The notes under the pieces: generated by a model
The model's input: only the letters and a program-made list of their open reading frames with translations
The model's database searches: none
What the model was told of the DNA's origin: nothing
Made by a program: the position numbers and the translations under genes
Shown here: one piece after another, positions 24,734 to 32,052 of the stretch
How the letters are laid out: every line of letters begins with the position of its first letter
Numbering within the stretch: position 1 is the stretch's first letter
Source: Gemmatimonadota bacterium
GTDB taxonomy: Bacteria > Gemmatimonadota > Gemmatimonadetes > Longimicrobiales > Gaopeijiaceae
DNA length: 37,337 nucleotides
Reading direction: 5' to 3'
Assembly (NCBI GenBank): GCA_029863525.1
Contig: JAOTVL010000018.1
Span: 1-37,337 of the forward strand

Positions 24734-27333
24734 GGGTGCCCCCCCGGATTCGGGCGCGAAGACGGCCAGGCGGCGTCGCCCGGGGAAGCCGGCTGCTCCC
24801 CGCGCGGCGGCGCCCCACCCTCCGTCGTCCCGACGATCACGGTCCGTCGGAACACCCCATCCCCCATCGACGCACTGAGCGGCAGGGTCGGGTCGGAGAG
24901 CACCCACTGCCTGAAATCACCGATGTCGTAGGGTGCCACGCGGTTCCCCTGTCGGTTCAGGAAGTTGATCTGGGCGGAAGTCAGCTGGGGTCCCGTGAGG
25001 AGGAACGGAGAGGCGAGCTGCTCGATCGACAATTCCGGCGCCACCAGCTCGAGCGTGACCGTTCCCGTCCCCGGGAGTCCGATCGCGTCGACGGCCTCGA
25101 GCGTCAGTGCGAACGTACCGAGGTCCAGCGCCTCGCCCGAGATCTCGCCGCCACGCGACAGGGTGAGGCCCGTAGGCATCGTACCCGCGACCACGCGCCA
25201 CGCGGCGGGCGCGGTTCCGTTTTCGATTTCCAGTTGGACCTGCAGCGGCGTCGCCGCCGGGAGCTCGACGCTCGTGTCGGGCACCCGGTAGACCAGCTCG
25301 AAGGCGGCGACGGCGGAGAGGGGCGCATTCATCGTGAACGATGCCGGATTCCCCTGCCCTGCGAGGTCTCCGCTCCAAGACTGGAAGAGGTACCCTGGCG
25401 TCGGAATCACTTCGAGCGTCACGGCGGCACCATCGGAGTACCAGAGGTCCTCGGAGGCGGGGTCGCTTTCGAACGTCGCCGGTTCGACGGCGTTCACCGC
25501 TCCACTCGTAGTCAACGTGAACTCGAACTGGGTCCCGCCGTAGTTGGCCACGAAGCTCGTGTCGGCGAGGGGTGTCACGATCGATCGGGAACGCGGCGCC
25601 AGGGTGTCGTCCGACCACTCGAGGAACGGGCGCCGCTCGCCGGGGCCCACGCTCTCGCCCGCCACGGCCTCGATGGTGTGAGACACGAACGGCGCCGACT
25701 GGAAGGCTGTTTCCGGAGGATCGACCTGCTGGCCGTTCACCGTGAAGATCCCGTCTGATCCCGCGGTCCCCTGCGCGTCGAGGGTAAGCGTCGTGAAGCG
25801 CGTGGATGCACGCAGCGAGACGTCGTCGCCGACGAGCTGGATGTCGAAGAGCGTCACGCCCGTGACCCCGCCGCCGAAGGAGATCGCGCCCGGGGTCGTC
25901 GTGGCGTGGAAGGCGGTATTCGACAGGGACCCCGGGAAGGGATCGGAGGAGTCGCCGCGGCCGAAGCCCGAGCCCAACTCGTCGAGGCCGTCCGCCTGCC
26001 GCAGCCAAACACCCTGGTGCTCGTTGGCGTTGACCCGGTTCGGCGGCCATCGGTCCAGGACCCAATCCTCGTCGATCTGCCACACGAGGAGCCCTTCATT
26101 GTAGACGTTCTGGTCGAAGCCGATCCGCTGACGGTTCTCGAGCAGGAAGTACTCCCCGGACCCGTCGTTCGCATCGATGCGATAGACCGTGCCGTCGGTC
26201 TCGACCGGGGGGATCGTGATCGTCCCGTGGTCCGTATCGGGGGCGAGCCCAACCACGTCGACCCAGCCGAGCATGGCCTTGCTCCAGGCGCCGAGGTGAC
26301 ACGGCAAATTCGGCGACGCGTTATTGCAGCCCCACGAACCCGACGCCATGAGGTCCCATATGCCCGCCCCACTCGTACGGGCGAAATCGTCCGGGCACTC
26401 ACTGCCGCCGTTGCACGTGTCGTACAGGTCGGGCAGGCCGAAGGCGTGCCCGAGCTCGTGCGTGAAGACGCCGATCTCGTTGAGCACTCCGCCCGTGCAC
26501 GCGATCGACGGCTGGATCGTGTAGTCGTTGACCCGGACGAACCCGCCCCCGGGTCGAGGGGTCGTCGTTTCGTAGATCGTCCCCACTGCGGATGCGAGCG
26601 ACCAGCGGTGGGACCAGATTCTGTCGTCGCTCCCCGACCCGCCGCACTCCCCACCCCGCGTGGGGTGGATGACCGCGAGGACGTCCACGTACCCGTCGTC
26701 GTCGCCGGAGTTGGGATCGCCGTCTGGCCCGTCATTGTCGTACTGACCCCAATCCACGCTCCCCGACTGGAGCTCGAGCAGCTCGTAGACGAAGTTGCCG
26801 GCTCCACCGCCTCCGAGTGCCCCGCCCACGAGTCCGCTCTCACCGACCGTGTACGCAGTGTCGGGCCGGGCGGTCTGGACCCAATCGAGGACGTCGCCGT
26901 TCAGCGTGGCCCGCCCGTTCGAGACCTCCGTGTAGTAGGCCGTGATCGTACCGGCTGCGGCCCCGAAGTAGGCGTCCTCGATCGTCGGCTGGTCGAAGGG
27001 TGGCGTACCGCCCGAGTTGCCGTACATGCCCAGTACGACCGGAATGCGATACGTACCGAGCACCGGGTCCCTCGGGCCGAGGCTCCTCGCGGGTCCCCCT
27101 CCACTCACACCCTCGAACGAGCGGAGATTCAGCGTCTCCGAGCCTCTCATCCCGCCCCGGAACTCGAAGGCGGTCGGGTCGGCCCGCTTCGTGCGCTCGT
27201 AACCGGCGGGCACCGGGGTCCCGTAGCGCTCGCCGAGCATTTCGACGTCTTGCGCCGAGACGCCGACGGCGGGCGCGAGGAGCGCGGTCGCGAGGAGCGC
27301 GGTCGCGACCAGAATCGAAAGAGTTCGGTGCAT
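24730..27333 (-). CDS. M6-family secreted metalloprotease
   Basis: An 867-residue exported protein with a signal peptide ending near VGVSAQ. The InhA/M6-type peptidase domain contains zinc motif HELGHAFGLPDLYD (His292, Glu293, His296, Asp302), preceded by FGAAAGTITAYYTEVSNGRA and an Asp-rich possible calcium site DNDGPDGDPNSGDDDGYVD around 199-217. The domain continues through CHLGAWSKAMLGWVD. The C-terminal third has a bacterial repeat of the InlB-B type (FQSWSGDLAGQGNPASF) and an Ig-like module (AAWRVVAGTMPTGLTLSRGG) that may bind surfaces. It is probably secreted or surface-attached and degrades extracellular protein. The start at 27333 is chosen for the signal peptide. It is co-translated with the following lipoprotein. 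Confidence 0.9.
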   Translation of the reverse strand: MHRTLSILVATALLATALLAPAVGVSAQDVEMLGERYGTPVPAGYERTKRADPTAFEFRGGMRGSETLNLRSFEGVSGGGPARSLGPRDPVLGTYRIPVVLGMYGNSGGTPPFDQPTIEDAYFGAAAGTITAYYTEVSNGRATLNGDVLDWVQTARPDTAYTVGESGLVGGALGGGGAGNFVYELLELQSGSVDWGQYDNDGPDGDPNSGDDDGYVDVLAVIHPTRGGECGGSGSDDRIWSHRWSLASAVGTIYETTTPRPGGGFVRVNDYTIQPSIACTGGVLNEIGVFTHELGHAFGLPDLYDTCNGGSECPDDFARTSGAGIWDLMASGSWGCNNASPNLPCHLGAWSKAMLGWVDVVGLAPDTDHGTITIPPVETDGTVYRIDANDGSGEYFLLENRQRIGFDQNVYNEGLLVWQIDEDWVLDRWPPNRVNANEHQGVWLRQADGLDELGSGFGRGDSSDPFPGSLSNTAFHATTTPGAISFGGGVTGVTLFDIQLVGDDVSLRASTRFTTLTLDAQGTAGSDGIFTVNGQQVDPPETAFQSAPFVSHTIEAVAGESVGPGERRPFLEWSDDTLAPRSRSIVTPLADTSFVANYGGTQFEFTLTTSGAVNAVEPATFESDPASEDLWYSDGAAVTLEVIPTPGYLFQSWSGDLAGQGNPASFTMNAPLSAVAAFELVYRVPDTSVELPAATPLQVQLEIENGTAPAAWRVVAGTMPTGLTLSRGGEISGEALDLGTFALTLEAVDAIGLPGTGTVTLELVAPELSIEQLASPFLLTGPQLTSAQINFLNRQGNRVAPYDIGDFRQWVLSDPTLPLSASMGDGVFRRTVIVGTTEGGAPPRGEQPASPGDAAWPSSRPNPGGHP
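27275..27304. repeat. 15-base tandem duplication in the M6 signal peptide
   Basis: GCGAGGAGCGCGGTC occurs twice without a gap (27275-27289, 27290-27304). On the coding strand it makes ATALL-ATALL in the hydrophobic core of the signal peptide, so the copy number changes its length in steps of five residues without a frameshift. Confidence 0.85.
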
Positions 27334-27373
27334 CAGAAACGTGAGAGGAGAGCGGACGACGGGCACCGGTCGG

Positions 27374-27448
27374 GTAGGACCCCTCGACCTACACGATCTG
27401 CGAGCGACGGGTTCCTGGCAGACGGCGGTCGACCGGTCCTCTGGTCGA
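27374..27448. promoter_or_regulatory. Two inverted repeats upstream of the M6 gene
   Basis: GTAGG/CCTAC (27374-27378, 27388-27392; 9-base spacer) and TCGACC/GGTCGA (27429-27434, 27443-27448; 8-base spacer) lie 41-115 bases before the M6 start. They may be operators or 5'-leader hairpins. The first arm is the same core as the dyad at 5156-5175, which may be coincidence. Nothing else is recognisable in the 216-base gap 27334-27549. Confidence 0.25.
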
Positions 27449-27549
27449 AGGTGCCTCATGGATGAATGTGTCACGCCGGGTGACCGGGTCGGAAGAATTT
27501 CGAATCCGCGCCGTGGGTACCCGGGTCTTCGCGGTGAGGACCCCGAGGG

Positions 27550-28119
27550 TCAGCCGCCGACGTCCTCGCCCCGTATTCCCAACTCGCTGGCAACGGTTCG
27601 CATGCCGTCGATCACATTCTGGATGTGCTCGGTCCGATCGATGCCGAGAAGCTCGATGCCGCGCTCCACCTCTTCCCGGTGCACGCCCGCGGCGAACGCC
27701 TTGTCTTTGAGCTTCTTCTTCACGGACTTCGGTTTCAGATCGTCGATCCCGGTCGGTCGCACGAGGCAAGTTGCGAAGACCAGGCCCGAAAGCTCGTCGC
27801 ACGCAACCAGGACCTTGTCGAGCTCGCTTTCCGGTTCGACGCCGGTGTAGTCAGACCGATGGGCAAGGATCGCCTGCAGCACCTCCTCCGGATAACCACG
27901 CTCGCGGAGGTGCTCGACAGCGGTGAGTGGATGGCGGTCGGGGTCCTTCTCCCAGTCGAGGTCGTGCAGCAGCGCGGCGAGGCCCCAAAGATCTTCGTCC
28001 GCCCCCTTCATGCGCGCGTAGTGTCTCACGGCCGCCTCGACGGCGTACATGTGCTTGCGGAGTCCCTCGTTCTCCACCCAGTCGTGCAAGAGGGTTACGG
28101 CGTCATTCCGGTTGGGCAT
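27550..28119 (-). CDS. HD-domain phosphohydrolase
   Basis: A 189-residue HD-superfamily protein. His23 (LRKHMYAVEAAVRHYARM) starts the metal site, and the HD pair is His52-Asp53 in LLHDLDWEKDPDRHP. Later His in ILAHRSDY and Asp in ACDELSGLV complete the usual set. Homologous short HD proteins hydrolyse nucleotides or other phosphoesters, but the substrate is unknown. The Lys-rich segment KPKSVKKKLKDKAFA is typical of this subfamily. It lies downstream of endonuclease III on the same strand with 112 bases in between, so it may be independently expressed. Confidence 0.85.
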   Translation of the reverse strand: MPNRNDAVTLLHDWVENEGLRKHMYAVEAAVRHYARMKGADEDLWGLAALLHDLDWEKDPDRHPLTAVEHLRERGYPEEVLQAILAHRSDYTGVEPESELDKVLVACDELSGLVFATCLVRPTGIDDLKPKSVKKKLKDKAFAAGVHREEVERGIELLGIDRTEHIQNVIDGMRTVASELGIRGEDVGG

Positions 28120-28159
28120 GTCGTCGGTGGTTCAGTGGATGGAAAAGCGAAGCTGGTCG

Positions 28160-28173
28160 GACCCGGCCGGGTC
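28160..28173. terminator. Perfect 14-base palindrome after nth
   Basis: GACCCGG/CCGGGTC is a perfect palindrome in the 112-base gap between the nth stop and the HD-protein start. As RNA it would fold as GACCC-GGCC-GGGTC. A short T-run appears about 15 bases later on the minus strand. It may be a terminator for nth or a regulatory dyad for the HD gene. Confidence 0.28.
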
Positions 28174-28231
28174 GGCAACCGTTCGAAGGGCGGCCACGAT
28201 CCAGCGCTTTGTCGCCCGCCGCCTCGAGTGC

Positions 28232-28882
28232 TTACACGCTCGAAGAGGGACATAAGTGGGACACGACACACGCCGGGCACTCCGGCTTCCGGGCGTCGCA
28301 GACCCGCCGACCGTGCCAGATGAGGAGGTGCGCGAGCAGCGTCCAACGCTCGTTCGGAAACAGCTCCATGAGGTCGCCCTCGACCTTCACGGGGCTGTCG
28401 TGCCGCGTGAAGCGCATCCGGTTCGAGAGACGCTTGATGTGCGTGTCGACCACGACCCCCTCGTTGATGTCGAACGCGTTCCCCAGGATGACGTTGGCGG
28501 TCTTGCGCCCCACACCGGGAAGGTCGGTCAGGAACCGCACGTCGGCCGGCACTTCGCCGTCGTGCTCAGCCATGAGACCGCGCGCGAACCCGATGATGTT
28601 CTTCGCCTTGCTCCGGAAGAAGCCGGTGGAGTGGATGATCTTCTCGACGTCTTCCTGTGCCGCGTTCGCCAGAGCCTCGGCATCGGGATACGCCTCGAAG
28701 AGAGCCGGCGTCACTTCGTTGACCCGTACATCCGTCGTCTGCGCCGAGAGGATCGTCGCGACGGCGAGCTGGAAAGGATCGACGAAGTCCAGCTCGCAGT
28801 GGGCATCGGGATACGCCTCGAGCAGCAGGTCGTAGATTTCGTTCGCACGCTCTCGACGGGCCTTCTTCGACTCTCTCGGCAT
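28232..28882 (-). CDS. nth: Endonuclease III (DNA glycosylase/AP lyase)
   Basis: A 216-residue base-excision repair enzyme that removes oxidised pyrimidines and nicks the abasic site. The helix-hairpin-helix LPGVGRKTANVILGNAF has catalytic Lys127, and the conserved Asp146 lies in VVVDTHIKRL. The [4Fe-4S] cluster Cys residues are Cys195-x6-Cys202-x2-Cys205-x5-Cys211, the canonical pattern. LSAQTTD is the usual active-site lip. ATG 28882 is chosen because MPRESKKARRERA is a typical start and the upstream frame is unconserved. The stop of the upstream unknown gene is 11 bases away, suggesting co-transcription. Confidence 0.96.
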   Translation of the reverse strand: MPRESKKARRERANEIYDLLLEAYPDAHCELDFVDPFQLAVATILSAQTTDVRVNEVTPALFEAYPDAEALANAAQEDVEKIIHSTGFFRSKAKNIIGFARGLMAEHDGEVPADVRFLTDLPGVGRKTANVILGNAFDINEGVVVDTHIKRLSNRMRFTRHDSPVKVEGDLMELFPNERWTLLAHLLIWHGRRVCDARKPECPACVVSHLCPSSSV

Positions 28883-28893
28883 CTGGCGGCGTC

Positions 28894-29679
28894 CTAAGCT
28901 ACGAGGGAGACACGTGTAAAAGGCAGCGCGGAAGCGCGCGGCCCCTCGCGATCGAGATCGGCGGGAGGCTGGAAACGCTGAGTTGCGTGCGGGGCGCTCT
29001 CGACGTAGGCGAAGAACCGTGCAAGCAGCATGAACACTTCGCCGGGCGTTTCGACCCCGTACAACCCGTCGATGTCGGAGCCGGGCAGGTCGGTGGAGAA
29101 GTCCCCGCCCTCTTCCCTCGCGTCGAGCTCCAGCCAAGTGGACGCGTCTTCGATCGGCGCTGCGGGGAGCGGCACGATGCCCAGGCCTGGCCGGTCGGGG
29201 CGAACCCCCGTAACGACCAACGTGTGGAGAACCCGAGCCCTCGAGGCGCACCAGAAGATCCCGTCGATCGACTCGGGCGCGTCTCCGGCGGCCGCGGTCC
29301 AGAAAAGGTGTTGTGGGAGCTGTAAATATCCTGCCGAAGGGTTCGGCCTGGGCTGTCCCGACGGCGCGCCTTCGACGAGGTACCGCGCCACGTGTGTGCT
29401 CACGAGGAATACGGGTTGGTCGGCCTCGTGGAATCGGACGCCGTGAAACGCCAGCGGCCCGAACCGCCGCAGCGCGGCCGGATCGTGCTCGGAGTCGGCG
29501 AGCGAGCGCACGAAGGTCTCGACCGCCCCCAACGTCATGAACCCGTCGAGGGTCTCCGGGTCGACGCCACGCGCCGCCCCTTCGATCCGAACGGCCTCCG
29601 CCAAGGGACCCGCCCGACCTTGCTCGGGGAACGCGAGCTCATACGGTGTCGTTCGGGCGTAGGCGTCGTGCAGTGACAT
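28894..29679 (-). CDS. Uncharacterised protein
   Basis: A 261-residue protein I do not recognise. It begins MSLHDAYARTTPYELAFPE with no signal peptide. The middle has strands such as PVFLVSTHVARYLVEGAP and AGYLQLPQHLFWTAA, then RVLHTLVVTGVRPDRPGLGI. An acidic stretch (LDAREEGGDF, DLPGSDIDGLYG) is followed by a helix EVFMLLARFFAYVESAPH. No known catalytic motif is visible. Its stop is 11 bases before nth on the same strand, so it probably shares a transcript with the repair enzyme. A structure search rather than sequence would be needed to place it. Confidence 0.7.
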   Translation of the reverse strand: MSLHDAYARTTPYELAFPEQGRAGPLAEAVRIEGAARGVDPETLDGFMTLGAVETFVRSLADSEHDPAALRRFGPLAFHGVRFHEADQPVFLVSTHVARYLVEGAPSGQPRPNPSAGYLQLPQHLFWTAAAGDAPESIDGIFWCASRARVLHTLVVTGVRPDRPGLGIVPLPAAPIEDASTWLELDAREEGGDFSTDLPGSDIDGLYGVETPGEVFMLLARFFAYVESAPHATQRFQPPADLDREGPRASALPFTRVSLVA

Positions 29680-29719
29680 GGTGTCAGCTACCCCGATCTC
29701 GGGGCCGGTTTCCGGGACG

Positions 29720-30448
29720 TCACGGATCGAGAGGTTGGGCCTCGGCCTCCCACTCGGCGACGGTAGGTCGGGTCAGTCCGAGGGTGCGCCTGAGGTTCTC
29801 CCACCATCCCGCCGAACGGACCACGACCAATTCGACTGTCCCATCGCGGTCCCCTAGGCCGTCGAGCAGCACGAAATGCACATCCGCCGCCTCCGCCGGG
29901 GTTGGAACCCGGTACCGTCGGCCTTCCCACTCGAACTCGATCGACGCGTCGTGCTCGAGCGCGTGGCCCGGGAGCTCCACCTCGATGTACCAGCTGCCCT
30001 CGACTTGATAGACGCCCGGCGATCGCTCTTCGCCGTGCTGGTAGTACCAGGGGTCGAACGGGTCTCCGTCGAAGCGCTTGAACGACTGGTCCGCCGCATA
30101 GTCGACACCTTCGAGCGCGTCGTCTCCCGCCAACGATTCTAGGTGATGCCTCAGCTCGTGCGTGAGCGTCTCCCATGCCTCGCCCTCCCAGTCGAAGTCC
30201 TCGTGCTGGTTGGCCAAGGCTCGGAAGGAGCCCCAGTAGAGCGCGATGACGGAGCGTGTGGTCTCGGCGCTCCCGTAGTCCGATAGATGCTCTTCCGTGA
30301 GGCACTCGCCGAGCGTGTACACACCCGGGTGGTCCGGATGCCTCGGTGCGTCTCGCGAAACCCTCAGGCCGTCCACACCGTCGCGGTACACGTCGGGTAT
30401 CTCGTCGTAAATCTCGCGCGCCATCCGCTCGAACGCTTCGAAGGTCAC
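29720..30448 (-). CDS. Zincin-like metallopeptidase
   Basis: A 242-residue cytoplasmic protein. The first 105 residues match minimal zincin-like metallopeptidases: MTFEAFERMAREIYDEIPD, an IALYWGSF strand, and the zinc motif THELRHHLESLAG with His97, Glu98 and His101. The family is usually about 120-150 residues. The additional C-terminal part (residues about 130-242), with an SWYIEVELPGHALEHDA strand and EWEGRRYRVPTP, is unlike the minimal form. Substrates are unknown for the family. It begins 6 bases after the NSS-transporter stop, so it is probably co-transcribed with the transporter. Confidence 0.75.
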   Translation of the reverse strand: MTFEAFERMAREIYDEIPDVYRDGVDGLRVSRDAPRHPDHPGVYTLGECLTEEHLSDYGSAETTRSVIALYWGSFRALANQHEDFDWEGEAWETLTHELRHHLESLAGDDALEGVDYAADQSFKRFDGDPFDPWYYQHGEERSPGVYQVEGSWYIEVELPGHALEHDASIEFEWEGRRYRVPTPAEAADVHFVLLDGLGDRDGTVELVVVRSAGWWENLRRTLGLTRPTVAEWEAEAQPLDP

Positions 30449-30454
30449 CGGCTG

Positions 30455-31921
30455 TCAATCGCCCGCAGGCTGCGCGCCTCCGGATTGCACGGCCGAGGCC
30501 AGTCGCTTGTTGAGCGTCAAAAGGACCACGAGAACGATCGCGAACTGGATGACCACCGAACCGACGTTGTACGGACTGAAGAGCGTCCACGTCTCGCGAA
30601 AGTCGTCACCGCGAGCAGCCCACAGGAACCAGACCGCGAGGAAGACCGCCTCGAAGGCCACCAGGCGGATCGCCCAGTCCCACCATCGACCGATGTGGAT
30701 GTCGGAGCCCTCCTGATTGATGAACGTCTCTCGCCACTTCGTCACCCCGTAGCGCAGGACGGCGAAAGCGAAGAAGAAGCCGCTCAGCATGAGCGCGACT
30801 CCCCACACCCAGTCCTGGTTCTGAAAGACCTCCAGCTTGAGCGCGCTCGGGATTCCGAAGAGGAGGCCCGCGGCGCCGACCACCTTGATGGCCGGCCCAC
30901 GCTCGACACCCAGATCCTGGAGGAGTCGGGAAGCCAGCTCGATCATCGCCACGAGGCTCGTCCACGCGGCGAACACGAGGGCGAGAAAGAAGAGCGCCTG
31001 GAAGAAGCGCCCACCTGGGATCTGCTGAAACAGTTGGGGCACCCAGATGAAGGTCAGGCCCTCATTGCCGGAGGTCGCCAGCATCTGCGTCGCCTCCGCG
31101 GCCGGCATGACCGAGAAGACGGTACAGAGCACCATGATCCCCGCGAGGAGCGACATGGAGTTGTTCCCGAACCCGATGACGAATGCGTTGAGCGCGGTGT
31201 CCTCGTTCGCGCGCATGTAGATCGCGTACGTGAGCACGAGACCCCAGCCCGCGCCGGTGTCCCACGCGTTCTGGGTGAGTGCCTCGATCCAGATCGAGTA
31301 GTTCGCCAGCTCCGAAAGGCTCGGCGTGAAGAGGAAGGTCAGCCCCGCCGACGCATTCGGGAGTGTCAGCGCCCGGACCGCGAGCACGATCACGAGCACG
31401 ATCAAGCTCGGGATCAGCACCTTGGCGGCGGTCTCGATGCCCCGGACACCCTTGGAGACCACGAAGAGCGCCATACCCATCGCGATCGCGTGCGTGACGA
31501 TAGCGCCGGGTGTCGAATGGAAGCCGTCCCAGAACGCGCTCGGTGTGGCGCCGGGTACCTCGCCTGTGAGCGTGCCCACGAAGAAGCGGATCGTCCACCC
31601 CATGACCACGCTGTAGTAGAACATGATCGCCGTGGCCACGAAGGCGATCCACGCGCCCATCCACGCGAAGGCCGGACCGAGCGTCTTCACGAAGGCCCCG
31701 ATCGAGCCCTGGCGCGTTGCCTTGCCCATCCCGAATTCGAGGATCAGCAAGGGCACGGACCACGCGAGGAGGAATACGACCCAGGCGACGAGAAAGCTGC
31801 CGCCGCCGTTGCTCGCGGCAATGCGCGGGAAGCGCCAGATGTTACCCGTCCCCACCGCCATGCCGAGCATGGCGAGGAGCATGCCCCATCGGGAGCTGAA
31901 GACTTCGGACTTCGACGACAC
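30455..31921 (-). CDS. Sodium-dependent transporter (NSS/SNF family)
   Basis: A 488-residue transporter with about twelve hydrophobic helices. Helix 1 carries the unwound sodium and substrate site GMAVGTGNIWRFPR, and GGGSFLVAW follows in helix 2. Helices 6-8 carry the expected NAWDTGAGWG, GFGNNSMSL and LAGIMVLCTVFSVM segments. It should import an amino acid or related amine with sodium. The GTG at 31921 is chosen: GGAG lies 7 bases upstream, and the protein then begins SSKSEVFSSRWGML, the usual family start. An in-frame GTG at 31960 would add 13 basic residues. The likely small partner subunit is not adjacent; a candidate lies at 24126-24242. Confidence 0.92.
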   Translation of the reverse strand: MSSKSEVFSSRWGMLLAMLGMAVGTGNIWRFPRIAASNGGGSFLVAWVVFLLAWSVPLLILEFGMGKATRQGSIGAFVKTLGPAFAWMGAWIAFVATAIMFYYSVVMGWTIRFFVGTLTGEVPGATPSAFWDGFHSTPGAIVTHAIAMGMALFVVSKGVRGIETAAKVLIPSLIVLVIVLAVRALTLPNASAGLTFLFTPSLSELANYSIWIEALTQNAWDTGAGWGLVLTYAIYMRANEDTALNAFVIGFGNNSMSLLAGIMVLCTVFSVMPAAEATQMLATSGNEGLTFIWVPQLFQQIPGGRFFQALFFLALVFAAWTSLVAMIELASRLLQDLGVERGPAIKVVGAAGLLFGIPSALKLEVFQNQDWVWGVALMLSGFFFAFAVLRYGVTKWRETFINQEGSDIHIGRWWDWAIRLVAFEAVFLAVWFLWAARGDDFRETWTLFSPYNVGSVVIQFAIVLVVLLTLNKRLASAVQSGGAQPAGD

Positions 31922-32035
31922 GGACGCACTCCGGCGGGCGGTGAGCAGACGCCTTCGCACAGTGGCGCGGAGGCTGATTCATCGATGACGGTGTTCCGTC
32001 ATGCCGATGACGTCGGAACGGCGGAGAGTATAGGC

Positions 32036-32052
32036 GGGGGCCGGGGCGGGGG
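32036..32052 (+). repeat. G-rich tract at the 3' end of the TPR gene
   Basis: Three runs of 5, 4 and 5 G with 1-2 base spacers lie directly beside the stop of the TPR gene (32053). The plus strand could form G-rich structure; the transcript of the minus-strand gene is C-rich here. No other feature is seen in the gap 31922-32052. Confidence 0.4.
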
